Positions 1 through 9,180 of a stretch of DNA of 64,000 nucleotides are shown piece after piece. How positions within the stretch are numbered: the stretch's first letter is position 1; each line of letters begins with the position of its first letter. This DNA is from Burkholderiales bacterium (GTDB lineage Bacteria > Pseudomonadota > Gammaproteobacteria > Burkholderiales > Burkholderiaceae_E). Made by a program: the position numbers and the translations under genes. The stretch spans positions 1-64,000 of the forward strand of contig JAPLQE010000083.1 in assembly GCA_026399835.1 (NCBI GenBank), written 5' to 3'. The notes under the pieces were generated by a model. It worked only from the letters and a program-made list of their open reading frames with translations, was not told the DNA's origin and did not search any database.

Positions 1-1085
1 AGCTGCACGCCCTTGGCGCCCTCGCGCAGGTTCCACGGGAAGGGCGTGCCCTCGACGACATGGCGGATGAACAGCTCCCACTGCGCGCGGAACGCATTGT
101 CGAACAGCGCGTAGTCGGGCACCTCCTGCCAGCCCGCCATGAAGTCGATCGGCTGCGGCAGGTCGGGATTCCACACCGGCTTGGGCGTGGCCACGCGGGG
201 CTGCACCTTCACGCCGCGCAGGCCCGCGACCGCCGAGCCGTGGGTGCCGTCGACATGCAGCGTCAGCAGGTCGTCGCGGCGCACGCGCGTCGTCCACGAG
301 CTGTTGAAGTGCGCGACCACGCCGGTCTCGAGCTCGAAGGTGGCGTAGGCCGCGTCGTCGGCGGTGGCCGCGTAGGGCTGACCCTGCTCGTCGATGCGCG
401 TGGGGATGTGCGTGGCGCCGAGGCAGGAGACGCTCTTGACCGCGCCGAACAGGTTGTCGATCACGTAGCGCCAGTGGCAGAGCATGTCGAGGATGATGCC
501 GCCGCCGTCCTCCTTGCGGTAGTTCCAGCTCGGGCGCTGCGCGGGCTGCAGGTCGCCCTCGAAGACCCAGTAGCCGAACTCGCCGCGCACCGACAGGATC
601 CGGCCGAAGTAGCCCGAATCGATCAGCATCTTCAGCTTGAGCAGGCCGGGCAGCCAGAGCTTGTCCTGCACCACGCCGTGCCTGACGCCCTTCGCCTCGG
701 CGGCGCGCCAGATCTGCACCGCCTCGTCGAGGTTGGTGGCCGAGGGCTTCTCGCAGTAGACGTGCTTGCCCGCGGCGATCGCCTCGAGCACCAGCGCCGG
801 GCGCATCTGGGTGGTGGCGGCGTCGAAGAAGACCTCGTCCTTCGGGTCGGCGAGCGCGGCCTTCAGGTCGGTGCTCCAGCGCAGCCCGCCGTGCTGCGCG
901 GCCAGCGTCTGCATGCGCTCGACGCCGCGGCCGACGAGGATCGGGTCGGGCATCACGCGGGTGCCGTCGGACAAGCGCACGCCGCCCTGCTCGCGGATCG
1001 CCTTGATCGAGCGGATCAGGTGCTGGTTCAGGCCCATGCGGCCGGTGACGCCGTGCATCACGATGCCGAGTCGGCGGGTGCTCAT
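1..1085 (-). CDS. Gfo/Idh/MocA-family oxidoreductase (C-terminus cut by window edge)
   Basis: This is an NAD(P)-dependent sugar- or polyol-type dehydrogenase of the Gfo/Idh/MocA family. About 361 residues are visible and the gene runs off the left edge. The N-terminus carries a Rossmann nucleotide-binding stretch ([12 protein letters not shown], residues 7-18) and the family's EKP motif lies at residues 112-114. The start at 1085 has a good ribosome site (AAGGAGCG) about nine bases upstream. The gene is transcribed away from the MetE-like gene, and a palindromic operator sits between them, so it probably belongs to the TetR regulon described in the findings. The substrate is not evident. Confidence 0.9.
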   Translation of the reverse strand, partial: MSTRRLGIVMHGVTGRMGLNQHLIRSIKAIREQGGVRLSDGTRVMPDPILVGRGVERMQTLAAQHGGLRWSTDLKAALADPKDEVFFDAATTQMRPALVLEAIAAGKHVYCEKPSATNLDEAVQIWRAAEAKGVRHGVVQDKLWLPGLLKLKMLIDSGYFGRILSVRGEFGYWVFEGDLQPAQRPSWNYRKEDGGGIILDMLCHWRYVIDNLFGAVKSVSCLGATHIPTRIDEQGQPYAATADDAAYATFELETGVVAHFNSSWTTRVRRDDLLTLHVDGTHGSAVAGLRGVKVQPRVATPKPVWNPDLPQPIDFMAGWQEVPDYALFDNAFRAQWELFIRHVVEGTPFPWNLREGAKGVQ

Positions 1086-1125
1086 CGGTGGGGCGCTCCT
1101 TGCATTCAGAGGATCATCGGATTTG

Positions 1126-1139
1126 TAACTCTTTGGTTA
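1126..1139. promoter_or_regulatory. Predicted TetR-family operator, site 1 (TAAC-N6-GTTA)
   Basis: The palindrome TAACTCTTTGGTTA lies 41 bases upstream of the oxidoreductase start. The same TAAC-N6-GTTA pattern occurs next to the TetR-family gene at 34332-34997 and before two other operons. Binding by that regulator is inferred. Confidence 0.6.
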
Positions 1140-1210
1140 ATAATTTTCCGTTCCGGGACCCGGATCGTCAACCCTTGCCGCTCTCTTTGGCCACCGATAC
1201 CATCGGCTCA

Positions 1211-1224
1211 TCACCAGATGGTTA
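1211..1224. promoter_or_regulatory. Weak copy of the TetR-family operator, site 2
   Basis: TCACCAGATGGTTA matches the TAAC-N6-GTTA pattern with one mismatch in the left arm. It lies 35 bases before the MetE-like gene, so the divergent intergenic region would have one site near each start. Confidence 0.35.
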
Positions 1225-1258
1225 ACTCGGCCACAGAGCCGCCCCCCGGAGACGCGCC

Positions 1259-2263
1259 ATGCCCCGCATCCAGACCACCGTCGTCGGCTCCTATCCCGTG
1301 CCCGAGTGGCTCGTCGCGCTGCCGTCCGAGCAGGCGCTCGCCGACGCCACCCGCGTCGTCATCGGCATCCAGGAGCAGGCCGGCATCGACCTGGTCTGCG
1401 ACGGCGAGCTCTACCGCTTCGACGTCAACCATCCCGAGACCAACGGGATGATCGAGTACTTCGTGCGTCCGATGGACGGGATCACGCAGCGCTTCTCGTT
1501 CGAGGACCTGATCGCCTACCGGGCGAGCTCCGGCATGAAGTTCCGCACGCGCCCGCCGGGCACGGTGATCGGGCCGATCGGCAGCGGCGCGCTCGACCTG
1601 CCGCTCGCCTGCGCGCGGGCGAAGGCGCTCGCCACGAAGCCGCTGAAGTTCACCGTCACCGGGCCGCACATGCTGGCCAAGACGCTGATCGACCGGCACT
1701 ACGGCAACCTGCCCGACCTCGCCGCCGCGATCGGCGACGCGCTCGCCGAGCAGGTGCGCCACTGCGAGGCCGCGGTGGTGCAGGTCGACGAGGCGAACCT
1801 GCCCGGGCATCCCGAGGAGTGGGAGTGGGCGGCCGCGGCGATCAACCGCGTGCTCGACGCGGTGCCGGGCAAGTCGGCGGTGCACCTGTGCTTCGGCAAC
1901 TACGGCGGGCAGTCGGTGCAGAAGGGCACCTGGGACCGGCTGATGCGCTACCTGAACGCGCTGCACGCCGACCACATCGTGATGGAGGTCGCGCACCGCC
2001 CGCCCGAGGAGCTGGCCGCGTTCCGCGAACTCGAGCCGAGGATCGGCTTCGGCCTGGGCGTGATCGACATCAAGGCCAACGAGGTCGAGACGCCCGAGCA
2101 GGTGGCCCGCGCGATCGAGCGCGCCGAGTCGCTACTGGGCGCGGGCCGCGTGGCCTACATCCATCCCGACTGCGGGTTCTGGATGCTCAAGCGGCCGATC
2201 GCGGACGCCAAGATCCGGGCGATGCCGGCGGGGCGGGACCTGTTCGAGCGGGCGGGGGCGTAA
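1259..2263 (+). CDS. MetE C-terminal-like (cobalamin-independent methionine synthase family) protein
   Basis: This 334-residue protein resembles the stand-alone catalytic half of cobalamin-independent methionine synthase (COG0620). The zinc/thiol-binding set is present: His209 and Cys211 (HLC), Glu243 (VMEV) and Cys305 (HPDC). It lacks the MetE N-terminal half, so it is unlikely to be the housekeeping enzyme. Relatives in catabolic clusters are thought to move methyl groups or act on small thiol or methylated substrates. A GGAG sequence lies upstream of the ATG. It is divergent from an oxidoreductase and preceded by the predicted TetR operators, so a catabolic methyl-transfer role is plausible but inferred. 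Confidence 0.85.
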   Translation: MPRIQTTVVGSYPVPEWLVALPSEQALADATRVVIGIQEQAGIDLVCDGELYRFDVNHPETNGMIEYFVRPMDGITQRFSFEDLIAYRASSGMKFRTRPPGTVIGPIGSGALDLPLACARAKALATKPLKFTVTGPHMLAKTLIDRHYGNLPDLAAAIGDALAEQVRHCEAAVVQVDEANLPGHPEEWEWAAAAINRVLDAVPGKSAVHLCFGNYGGQSVQKGTWDRLMRYLNALHADHIVMEVAHRPPEELAAFRELEPRIGFGLGVIDIKANEVETPEQVARAIERAESLLGAGRVAYIHPDCGFWMLKRPIADAKIRAMPAGRDLFERAGA

Positions 2264-2959
2264 CGGTGAAGCTTCAGTGAGCGCATTGTGAGGTCGATGC
2301 GAGTCACGTTGCCTGCCGTCATGCACATCGATGGCCGTCGAGTCCCGGCATCCGACGGTCAGAGGCTAAGTATCTCTTTACATCGAGTGCGCTGACGCTC
2401 GCATTCCCCATCGAATTCACCGAGCGGCCGCACGACGCGCCGCAGGCGGCGACTGCGCTCGCCCACCGGATCGACTCCGGCAGCGCCTACGACCAATCGC
2501 GCAGGGTTGGGGCGGCCTCGCTGCTGGACCACGTTGAGTCGATCGGCTAGGACTTCCGTTTACTCGACGGCGACGCAGGCCGAGTAGATCATCGCGACCG
2601 TGACACTCTTCGAAATCCTCATGCCCGCCACCAAGAGCGAAGCGTCCGCTCCTAATGCTCTTGAGGTATCGCAAAGGCGAAGAAGAGAGTCGATCCGCTT
2701 GCGATACCAGCGAGAGTTCTGCTTCGCGCTGAAAAGCTTGTCTGACCGCAGAAGAATCTCGCGAGTCTCAAGGAATACATCCCGCGTCGTCGCAGGTGCC
2801 TGACTGCGGGCGGATGGCTTGTTGGACTCCCGCTGACGGTTAAGCGTCAGGCAAATCTCTATGCAACTGCTGGCCATCGGCAGGAGAATGAATGCTTGGA
2901 TGGCCAGCTAGAATCCAGGCGACCGAGTAGACAGACAGCAGTTTGCGAGCGGATCAGCC
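2264..2959. other. Lower-GC intergenic stretch before the restriction-modification genes
   Basis: No confidently recognised gene lies here. Base composition drops compared with both sides. Around 2390-2550 the plus strand reads open with a plausible coding look that ends in SLLDHVESIG and a stop, but no start or family is recognisable, so it may be a gene remnant. One possible minus-strand reading frame is listed separately. The segment probably marks the left edge of an acquired restriction-modification island. Confidence 0.5.
2560..2877 (-). CDS. Hypothetical protein, doubtful
   Basis: This is a 105-residue open frame with an ATG at 2877. It has no recognised domain. The composition is mixed and rich in Arg, Ser and Leu, with one moderately hydrophobic stretch near the C-terminus. 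It lies in the low-GC flank of the restriction-modification genes and points away from them, so it could be a small island gene or chance. A shorter plus-strand frame overlaps it at 2600-2803 and is no more convincing. Confidence 0.25.
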   Translation of the reverse strand: MASSCIEICLTLNRQRESNKPSARSQAPATTRDVFLETREILLRSDKLFSAKQNSRWYRKRIDSLLRLCDTSRALGADASLLVAGMRISKSVTVAMIYSACVAVE

Positions 2960-4162
2960 ATGGCTATAGGCGAGGGGTTCCAGTACCAGCGGTGGAGCGT
3001 GAGCAGGTCGCACAAGGCGCCGTTGCTAGCGTTCGTGACCGACGGACTACGGGCCAGCGGCTGCACGATTCTCCATGCAAGCGACCCTGTTCACGCCCCA
3101 TTCTTCGTCAGCTACGAGACCGCATCGGGCGAGCGAGAAGGAATCCTCGTCTACGCCTTCTTCGCCAACAGCAAGGTGACTCGCAATCGCCCGGCGGACG
3201 AACACCGGTTCCAGATCAAGTACGGCGGCGAGACTAAGGCCGTCCTCACGGTCGAGCAAGATCCAGCCCGGCTGGTTACGACTCTGTTCGTAGGGATCGA
3301 TGTTGAACGAGGAGTCGCCGTGAGCGCCGACCCGGTCTTGTATGACGGGGTACCGATGTTCATCAGCGTGGAGTTCAAGCGCCGTTACGTCGAGGCTGTC
3401 TTCCGCGATGGCTGGCATGCCTGGGAACGTGGCAGCGGCCGCGATGATGGGCAAGGTGACGACGATCACGATGACGGAGGGGGGCGTTTCGGTGTCGAAA
3501 CGCTTGTAGGCGTGCGAAGGGATCGCTTCCTGGACCTCGTCCGGTTTGAGCGCGCGGCACGCGGCGTCGCGCCCGGTCACCGCCAACTGCGTGCGGAGCG
3601 AATTCTTGGGGCTGGGCCGGCCGCCAGTCAGCCCAATATCGTGCACGGCTTGATGAGGGAGCTGGGCCTTGGCGAAGCAGAGCTACTGGACATGATTCAA
3701 GGGAACCCACGCCTGAAGATGGCAGTCCGGGGAGGTGTGGCTGAACTGCACCTTGAGCGATTCATGCAGGACGTCCCCAACGTCACGGACTGCCGCTTGG
3801 TCAACGCTGAGGGTCGCCCCGACTTGGAGGTCCGGTACAAGCGCCGAGGACCCGTACTCATCGAGTGCAAAAACGTCCTCCGCGTACCGCTTGCTGATGG
3901 CAGCCCGAGGGTGGACTTCCAGCGGACCAGGGCGTCCAAGTCCGATCCGTGTTCACGGTACTATCGACCGGAAGAATTCTCGATCCTGGCGGCCTGTCTA
4001 CACGCGGTGACCGAGCGCTGGGAGTTCCGGTTCGTGCCCACCGCAGTCCTTCCCGGACACCAGAAGTGCATCGGCCGAATCAGCAGCAACATTCGAGTCG
4101 TTGAGCCCCAGTGGAAGGCGGACGCCGCCTTGGTACTCGAAGAGGTAACCCGAACCCCATGA
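2960..4162 (+). CDS. Type II restriction endonuclease, PD-(D/E)XK type
   Basis: This 400-residue protein ends on the start codon of a C5-cytosine methyltransferase (ATGA overlap), the classic arrangement of a type II restriction-modification pair. A PD-(D/E)XK nuclease core is visible: Asp288 in RPDLEV and Glu302-Cys-Lys304 in LIECKN. The rest shows no common domain, as expected for restriction enzymes. A Gly/Asp-rich stretch at about residues 154-172 could be a linker; the frame stays open and conserved-looking on both sides, so I do not call a frameshift. The recognition sequence cannot be predicted. The name rests on context plus the nuclease motif. Confidence 0.75.
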   Translation: MAIGEGFQYQRWSVSRSHKAPLLAFVTDGLRASGCTILHASDPVHAPFFVSYETASGEREGILVYAFFANSKVTRNRPADEHRFQIKYGGETKAVLTVEQDPARLVTTLFVGIDVERGVAVSADPVLYDGVPMFISVEFKRRYVEAVFRDGWHAWERGSGRDDGQGDDDHDDGGGRFGVETLVGVRRDRFLDLVRFERAARGVAPGHRQLRAERILGAGPAASQPNIVHGLMRELGLGEAELLDMIQGNPRLKMAVRGGVAELHLERFMQDVPNVTDCRLVNAEGRPDLEVRYKRRGPVLIECKNVLRVPLADGSPRVDFQRTRASKSDPCSRYYRPEEFSILAACLHAVTERWEFRFVPTAVLPGHQKCIGRISSNIRVVEPQWKADAALVLEEVTRTP

Positions 4163-5460
4163 GCGACGCTCTTGCAGCAATCAGCCTCTTCACCGGGGTG
4201 GGCGGGCTTGACTATGGATTCGAGGCGGCTGGATTCGATACTCGAGCCGCCTTGGAGATCGACGCCACCTGCTGCACGTCGCTGCGAGCGAGCCGCCAGT
4301 GGCCTGTGATCCAGGCCGACTTGATGGAAACGCCCACCGAGACTTTGCTCAAGGCTGGAGGGCTCAAGTCTGGCGAAGTCGATATTCTCATCGGTGGCCC
4401 CCCGTGCCAGCCGTTCTCGAAGTCTGGCTGGTGGGCGAAGGGCGACAGTCTTCGTCTCGGCGACTCGCGCGCGAACACGCTGACGGGCTATCTGCGGGTC
4501 GTACGTGAGGCACGTCCTAGAGCGTTCCTGCTCGAAAATGTCGAGGGCCTCAAATTCGAGGGTAAGGACGAGGGGATCAAGCTCCTCTTGTCCGCACTCG
4601 AGGAGATCAATCGCAGCGCCCGCGTCAAGTACCGACCGACCGTCATCACGCTCAACGCGGCCGACTTCGGAGTGCCCCAGACCCGCACCCGTGTGTTCGT
4701 AATCGCGTCTCGGGATGGCCGCGCATTCATTCCTCCGACGCCAACTCACCAAGACTCGAGTCAACCACAGCTATTGCCCGGCGAACCCTGGATGACTGCT
4801 TGGGACGCGCTCGGCGGACTGCCGCCGCCCAAGGAGGACGATCTCAGTTTGTCGGGAAAGTGGGCTGACTTGTTGCCCAGCATTCCAGAGGGGCAGAACT
4901 ACCTTTGGCACACCGACAGAATGGATGGGGTACCCCTGTTCGGCTGGCGGCGTCGGTACTGGAACTTCCTCCTAAAGCTGGCAAAGAACCGACCTGCATG
5001 GACGATTCAGGCGCAGCCAGGACCGGCGACTGGGCCTTTTCACTGGCACAACCGGCGGCTCAGCGGCGCAGAGTTGATGGCGCTGCAGACGTTTCCGAAG
5101 AACATCACCATAACGGGCGGGCGCAACGACGTGCAGCGACAGATCGGCAACGCTGTCCCGAGCCTTCTCGCCGAAGTGTTAGGGCGCGAGATCCGTCAGC
5201 AGTTTTTTGACCATCGGGCACCTCGGACGACGCCGACTTTGCTCCCCGAGCGACGCGACGACCGTCCGCTCGCTGAGCGGATCAGGAAGGTGCCCAAGAA
5301 GTACTTGTCTCTGATTGGAGAGCACACTGCGCACCCTGGCACCGGTCGGGGAAATCTGTACGGATCGAAGGGTGATGGTCTGACTGGGGTCGATGAAATC
5401 GCAGATGAACTGCCACTTTCTGCACAAGAGTCCACGCCGGAACGCGACTGCGTTGCTTGA
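4159..5460 (+). CDS. DNA (cytosine-5-)-methyltransferase
   Basis: This 433-residue enzyme would methylate C5 of cytosine in the site recognised by the upstream restriction enzyme. All key motifs are visible: motif I (SLFTGVGGLDYGF), motif IV with catalytic Cys83 (GGPPCQPFS), motif VI (ENVEG), motif VIII (QTRTRVF), motif IX (RLSGAELMALQTFP) and motif X (QIGNAVP). The ATG at 4159 was preferred over an in-frame upstream start at 4111 because the motif I region begins immediately after it and it overlaps the nuclease stop by ATGA. A tail of roughly 85 residues follows motif X. Base composition is less GC-rich than in the neighbours, suggesting acquisition with the nuclease. Confidence 0.95.
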   Translation: MSDALAAISLFTGVGGLDYGFEAAGFDTRAALEIDATCCTSLRASRQWPVIQADLMETPTETLLKAGGLKSGEVDILIGGPPCQPFSKSGWWAKGDSLRLGDSRANTLTGYLRVVREARPRAFLLENVEGLKFEGKDEGIKLLLSALEEINRSARVKYRPTVITLNAADFGVPQTRTRVFVIASRDGRAFIPPTPTHQDSSQPQLLPGEPWMTAWDALGGLPPPKEDDLSLSGKWADLLPSIPEGQNYLWHTDRMDGVPLFGWRRRYWNFLLKLAKNRPAWTIQAQPGPATGPFHWHNRRLSGAELMALQTFPKNITITGGRNDVQRQIGNAVPSLLAEVLGREIRQQFFDHRAPRTTPTLLPERRDDRPLAERIRKVPKKYLSLIGEHTAHPGTGRGNLYGSKGDGLTGVDEIADELPLSAQESTPERDCVA

Positions 5461-5597
5461 CGGTATCGGTGGCAGCACGTCGCCACCACATGCCAACAGA
5501 AGGCGGGCCGCCGTACACCTGGCCACCTCGTTCATTGAGAACGCCGGAGGCCGAGAAGTGCCTCAGCTGGCCTAGATTGTCTTCAAGACTAGCGTGC

Positions 5598-6050
5598 CTA
5601 GGCGGCGCCGAAGAGCGCGTGCACCGCCCGCCGGAGCCCCTCGTAGCCGCCGCAGCGGCAGATCTGCCCCGACAGCAGCTCGAGCACCGCGTCGGGGCCC
5701 GGGCGCGGCACGGTGCGCAGCGCGCCGGCGATCGCCACCGTCATGCCGGCGCTGCAGTAGCCGCACTGGATGGCGCCGGCGTCGGCCAGCGCGCGCAGGA
5801 TCGCACCGCCCTCGTCGCCGAGCCCGTCGACGGTGGTGACCGCGCTGCCGTCGATGCGTGCGGCGAGCACCAGGCACGAGGGCACCGGCGCGCCATCGAG
5901 CAGCACCAGGCAGGCGCCGCAGCGGCCGATGCCGCAGCCGGGCTTGGGGCCGGTGGCTTCGAGCGGGCCGCGCAGGGCCTCGAGCAGGCGCGTGTCGGCC
6001 GGCGCGTCGAACGCGACCTCGCGGCCGTCGAGCAGGAAGCGGCGCGTCAT
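5598..6050 (-). CDS. Molybdenum hydroxylase small subunit, [2Fe-2S] (XdhA/CoxS type)
   Basis: This 150-residue protein is the iron-sulfur subunit of a xanthine-dehydrogenase-family hydroxylase and passes electrons from the molybdenum centre towards FAD. The plant-type [2Fe-2S] cysteines are Cys39, Cys44, Cys47 and Cys59, and the second cluster uses Cys96, Cys99, Cys131 and Cys133 (QCGYC and ICRCGGY). Its ATG overlaps the stop of the large-subunit gene by four bases (6047-6050). It is the last gene of the long minus-strand operon. Length and motif order match the family. Confidence 0.95.
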   Translation of the reverse strand: MTRRFLLDGREVAFDAPADTRLLEALRGPLEATGPKPGCGIGRCGACLVLLDGAPVPSCLVLAARIDGSAVTTVDGLGDEGGAILRALADAGAIQCGYCSAGMTVAIAGALRTVPRPGPDAVLELLSGQICRCGGYEGLRRAVHALFGAA

Positions 6051-8263
6051 GCGTCGCCCCCGTCGCGGGCCGCGCGGGCGTCCAGCGCATCGCGCAGCCA
6101 CGCCGGGGACACCGGCAGCCGGTCGGGCATCGCGCCCGCCGCATCGGCCAGCGCGTTGGCGATCGCGGGCGCGATCGCGTTGAGCGCGCTCTCGCCGATG
6201 CCGCGGGGCAGCGCATCGTCGTCGGCGATCGGCGCGTCGATCGCACGCAGCGCGACGCGCGGCGCGTCGGCCAGCGTCGGCACGAGGTAGCCGTCGAGGT
6301 TCGTCGCGCGAAAGCGCCCGGCTTCGGCGGGCAGGTCCTCGAGCACCACGAAGCCCGCGGCCATCGGCACGCTGCCCTCGATCTGCGACAGGAAGCCGGC
6401 GGGCGACACCACCGGCCCCACGCTCGGCACGACGGTCACGCGATCGACGCGCACCCGACCGGTCCACCGGTCGACCGACACCTCGGCGAACGCACCGCAG
6501 GCGCCGAAGATCGCATGCGCCGGCCCGTGCGCGCTGAAGGACTCGGGCATCGCGACCTCCGCCTCGACCCAGAGTTCGCCGCTGGCGCCGGGCGCCGCGC
6601 ACGCGGCGGCGAGCTTCGGCACGAGCGCGGCGACCAGCTTCGCGAGGATGTGCGTGCCGCGCGACGCCGAGGTCGGACCGGCCGAGGGCGTGCGCTCGGT
6701 GAGCCCGACGCTCGTGCGCAGCGGCGCGCCTGCGAGCTCGGGCTGCGCGTCGAGCGCCGCGCGCAGCAGGTCGCGGGCGGCGCCCGACAGGCCCTGCCCC
6801 ATTTCCGAGAGCCCGACGCGCAGCTCGACCGTGCCGTCGGCGAGCCGGCCGAGCCGCCCGCCCGCGGCGTTCGGGCCGCCGACCGCGAAGCCCTCGCTCT
6901 TGGTCACCAGCGCGCAGCCGCGGCCAAGGGCCCAGCGGGCCGGCTCGGCGCGGGCCGCGGGCGAGGACTCGGTCCGTGCCGCCGGCAAGGGATCGGACCG
7001 TGCCGCGGGCGAGGACTCGGCGCGAATCGCCTCGAGCTGCACCATCACCGCGTGCAGGTCGGGCAGCGGCGCGATCGCCTGGCCGAGCGGCCCCGGGTCG
7101 TCGCGGCGCAGCAGATTGCGTGTGCGAAAGGCCATCGGGTCGATCCCCGCGCGACGTGCCAGCGCGTCGATCTGCAGCTCGAGCGCGGTCGAGGTCTGCA
7201 GCGCGCCGAAGCCGCGGAACGCGCCCGAGATGCCGTTGTTCGTGTAGGCGAGCCGGCCCTCGACCCGCAGCGCCTCCCAGCGGTACGCGCCGGGCGCATG
7301 CTCGTGCGCGGTGTCGAGCACCTCGGGCCCGTGCGAGGCGTAGGCGCCGGTGTCGAGCAGCAGCGACACGTCGTGGGCGAGCAGCCGGCCCTCGGCGTCG
7401 CAGCCGGTGCGCATGCGCACGACGAAGGGATGGCGCTTCATCCCGGCGGCCATCGACTCGGCGCGCGACCAGGCAAGCCGCACCGGGCGCCCGCAGCGCA
7501 CCGCGAGCAGCGCCGCGATCGCCTGCCCGTGCATGTCGTCCTTGCCGCCGTAGCTGCCGCCGAGCGGCGAGCCGGTCACCTCGATGCGCTCGACCGGCCA
7601 GCCGAGCAGCGCGGCCAGGTCCTGGCGGATCGCATGCGGCCCCTGACAGGGCGCGAGCACGTGCAGCGTGCCGTCCTCGCGCGGCACCGCGAGCGCCGAC
7701 TCGAGCTCGAGGTAGGCATGCACCTGTCGCGGCGTGGACACCACCGACTCCACGACGTGGGCCGCGCGCGCGAACGCCGCCTCGAGGTCGCCGCGCTCGA
7801 AGCGGGTGGCGTGCAGCAGGTTGCCGCCCTCGTGCAGCGCGGGCGCGTCCGCGGCGAGCGCGCGCTCGGGGTCGTCGAGCGTGGGCAGCGGCGCCCAGCG
7901 GACCTCGATCGCGGCGAGCGCGTCGCGTGCGATCTGCAGCGTCTCGGCGGCGACCGCGGCCACCGGCTCGCCGACATGGCGGACCCGCCCGACCGCGAGG
8001 GCCGGCCGGTCGCGCACCTGGATGCCCAGCCGGTGCGCGGTCGGCAGGTCCGCCCCCGAGATCACCGCATGCACCCCGGGCAGCCTGCGGGCCGCGTCGA
8101 GCGACACCGACACCAGGCGCGCATGCGGATGCGGGCCGCGCAGCACCGCCGCGTGCAGCAGGCCGGGGGCGCTCGCGTCGCCGAGGAAGCGGCGGGGCGG
8201 CAGCGCGACGGGCGCGCGCAGGGCGGCCGCCTCGCGCAGCGCCCGGGTGTCGCGCACGCTCAT
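6047..8263 (-). CDS. Molybdenum hydroxylase large subunit, molybdopterin-binding (XdhB/CoxL type)
   Basis: This 738-residue catalytic subunit of the xanthine-dehydrogenase family would bind the molybdenum cofactor and hydroxylate an N-heterocycle, purine or aldehyde. Recognisable stretches include LGGSYGGKDD, the AFRGFGALQT cofactor-binding region and the C-terminal GIGESALNAIAPAIANAL. It begins at 8263, overlapping the FAD-subunit stop by ATGA. It contains an in-frame 24-base triplication at 6951-7022 that encodes a Ser/Pro/Ala-rich insert. Substrate specificity cannot be read directly. The co-transcribed importer, hydrolase and 2-oxoglutarate oxygenase suggest catabolism of an imported heterocycle (inferred). 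Confidence 0.93.
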   Translation of the reverse strand: MSVRDTRALREAAALRAPVALPPRRFLGDASAPGLLHAAVLRGPHPHARLVSVSLDAARRLPGVHAVISGADLPTAHRLGIQVRDRPALAVGRVRHVGEPVAAVAAETLQIARDALAAIEVRWAPLPTLDDPERALAADAPALHEGGNLLHATRFERGDLEAAFARAAHVVESVVSTPRQVHAYLELESALAVPREDGTLHVLAPCQGPHAIRQDLAALLGWPVERIEVTGSPLGGSYGGKDDMHGQAIAALLAVRCGRPVRLAWSRAESMAAGMKRHPFVVRMRTGCDAEGRLLAHDVSLLLDTGAYASHGPEVLDTAHEHAPGAYRWEALRVEGRLAYTNNGISGAFRGFGALQTSTALELQIDALARRAGIDPMAFRTRNLLRRDDPGPLGQAIAPLPDLHAVMVQLEAIRAESSPAARSDPLPAARTESSPAARAEPARWALGRGCALVTKSEGFAVGGPNAAGGRLGRLADGTVELRVGLSEMGQGLSGAARDLLRAALDAQPELAGAPLRTSVGLTERTPSAGPTSASRGTHILAKLVAALVPKLAAACAAPGASGELWVEAEVAMPESFSAHGPAHAIFGACGAFAEVSVDRWTGRVRVDRVTVVPSVGPVVSPAGFLSQIEGSVPMAAGFVVLEDLPAEAGRFRATNLDGYLVPTLADAPRVALRAIDAPIADDDALPRGIGESALNAIAPAIANALADAAGAMPDRLPVSPAWLRDALDARAARDGGDA
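6951..7022. repeat. Tandem 24-bp repeat, three units, in frame
   Basis: There are three adjacent 24-base units (6951-6974, 6975-6998, 6999-7022) of the form CGTGCCGCGGGCGAGGACTC plus four bases. The first and third are nearly identical and the middle one has drifted. They add a repeated Ser-Pro/Leu-Pro-Ala-Ala-Arg segment to the large hydroxylase subunit without breaking the frame. Confidence 0.8.
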
Positions 8264-9180
8264 CGCGACGCCCCGCCGGCGAACGCGGCGGCGTGCCCGG
8301 CGATCATCCGCGCTGCCACCGCGACCCGCTCGGCGCCGCTCGCGAGCGTATCGTCGCAGGCCTGCATCCCGGCGACGACCGCGGCCCGCAGCGCGAGCTG
8401 CGATGCGGCCTGCGATGCCGCCTGCGATGCGGCCTGCGATGCGGCCTGCGATGCGGCCTGCGATGCCGCCTGCGACACGCCGTGCGGAGCCCCCTGCGCA
8501 GCGGCCGTCGCACCGGGTCCGAGCAGCGCCTCGACACCGGCCAGACGGTGCGCGGGCGTCGGACCACCGCCGACGGCCACGTGCACGCCCTGCCCCGAAT
8601 CGACCATCGCGACCGTGACGAGCGTCGGGCTGAACGCATGCCGCAGGCCGACCTTCTCGATCACCATGTGGCGCCCGGTCAGGGGCACCCGGACCTCGAA
8701 GAGCAGGTCGAGCCCGGGCATCGCGGCCGGCGCGATCGCGGGCCCGTCGCCCGCCGAGGCGAAACGGTAGCGGGCGCCCAGCGCCAGCATCGCCGGCACC
8801 AGGTCGCCCGAAGGCCAGCACAGGTTGCCGCCGAGCGTGCCCAGGCGACGCACCGGCGCCGAGCCGATCGCACCGATCAGCACGGCCAGGGCGGGCAGCG
8901 CGTCGCGCACGCGGGCGTCGAGGCGGATCGACTCGAGCGTGGCGAACGCCGACATCACCAGCGCGCCGGCCTCGAGCCGGACGGGCGTGCCGCGCGCGGC
9001 CGCGGTCAGCGCGCGCAGGTCGATCAGCGCCGTCGGCGCGCGCCCCTCGGGCCAGCCGAGCTGCGCGGCGGTGGCACCCGCGAGCGGCTGCGCGTGCGGA
9101 TGGGCGGCGCGCAGCGCACAGGCCTCGGCGGCCGTGCGCGGCAGGTGGACCTCGGGGCCCGCGGCAGGCTCGCTCGTCAT
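8260..9180 (-). CDS. Molybdenum hydroxylase FAD-binding subunit (XdhC/CoxM type)
   Basis: This 306-residue subunit belongs to the CO-dehydrogenase flavoprotein family and would carry FAD and transfer electrons from the iron-sulfur subunit to the acceptor. The N-terminal PLAGATAAQLG and the central RRLGTLGGNLCWPSGD stretch correspond to the family's FAD-contact regions. A run of six Ser-Gln-Ala-Ala units is inserted before the C-terminal CO_deh_flav_C-like part, encoded by a perfect-phase 12-base repeat. The start at 9180 overlaps the upstream permease stop by ATGA, and its stop overlaps the large-subunit start. Confidence 0.93.
   Translation of the reverse strand: MTSEPAAGPEVHLPRTAAEACALRAAHPHAQPLAGATAAQLGWPEGRAPTALIDLRALTAAARGTPVRLEAGALVMSAFATLESIRLDARVRDALPALAVLIGAIGSAPVRRLGTLGGNLCWPSGDLVPAMLALGARYRFASAGDGPAIAPAAMPGLDLLFEVRVPLTGRHMVIEKVGLRHAFSPTLVTVAMVDSGQGVHVAVGGGPTPAHRLAGVEALLGPGATAAAQGAPHGVSQAASQAASQAASQAASQAASQAASQLALRAAVVAGMQACDDTLASGAERVAVAARMIAGHAAAFAGGASR
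8401..8472. repeat. Tandem 12-bp repeat, six units, in frame
   Basis: The unit is CGATGCGGCCTG (plus strand), repeated six times with a single G/C variation in units two and six; degraded copies flank it. It encodes (Ser-Gln-Ala-Ala)6 in the FAD subunit. Copy number could vary by slippage without a frameshift because the unit is a multiple of three. Confidence 0.9.

Noticed and set aside
3420-3650. Possible frameshift in the restriction enzyme's Gly/Asp-rich stretch
   Set aside because: The other two plus frames contain stops or noise here, and the same frame is plausible on both sides.
8401-8472. Short regular repeats considered as a CRISPR-like array
   Set aside because: The units are adjacent with no spacers and encode an in-frame Ser-Gln-Ala-Ala repeat.
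5858-8770. A 970-codon plus-strand frame
   Set aside because: It is antisense to the molybdenum hydroxylase genes, which have clear cofactor motifs.
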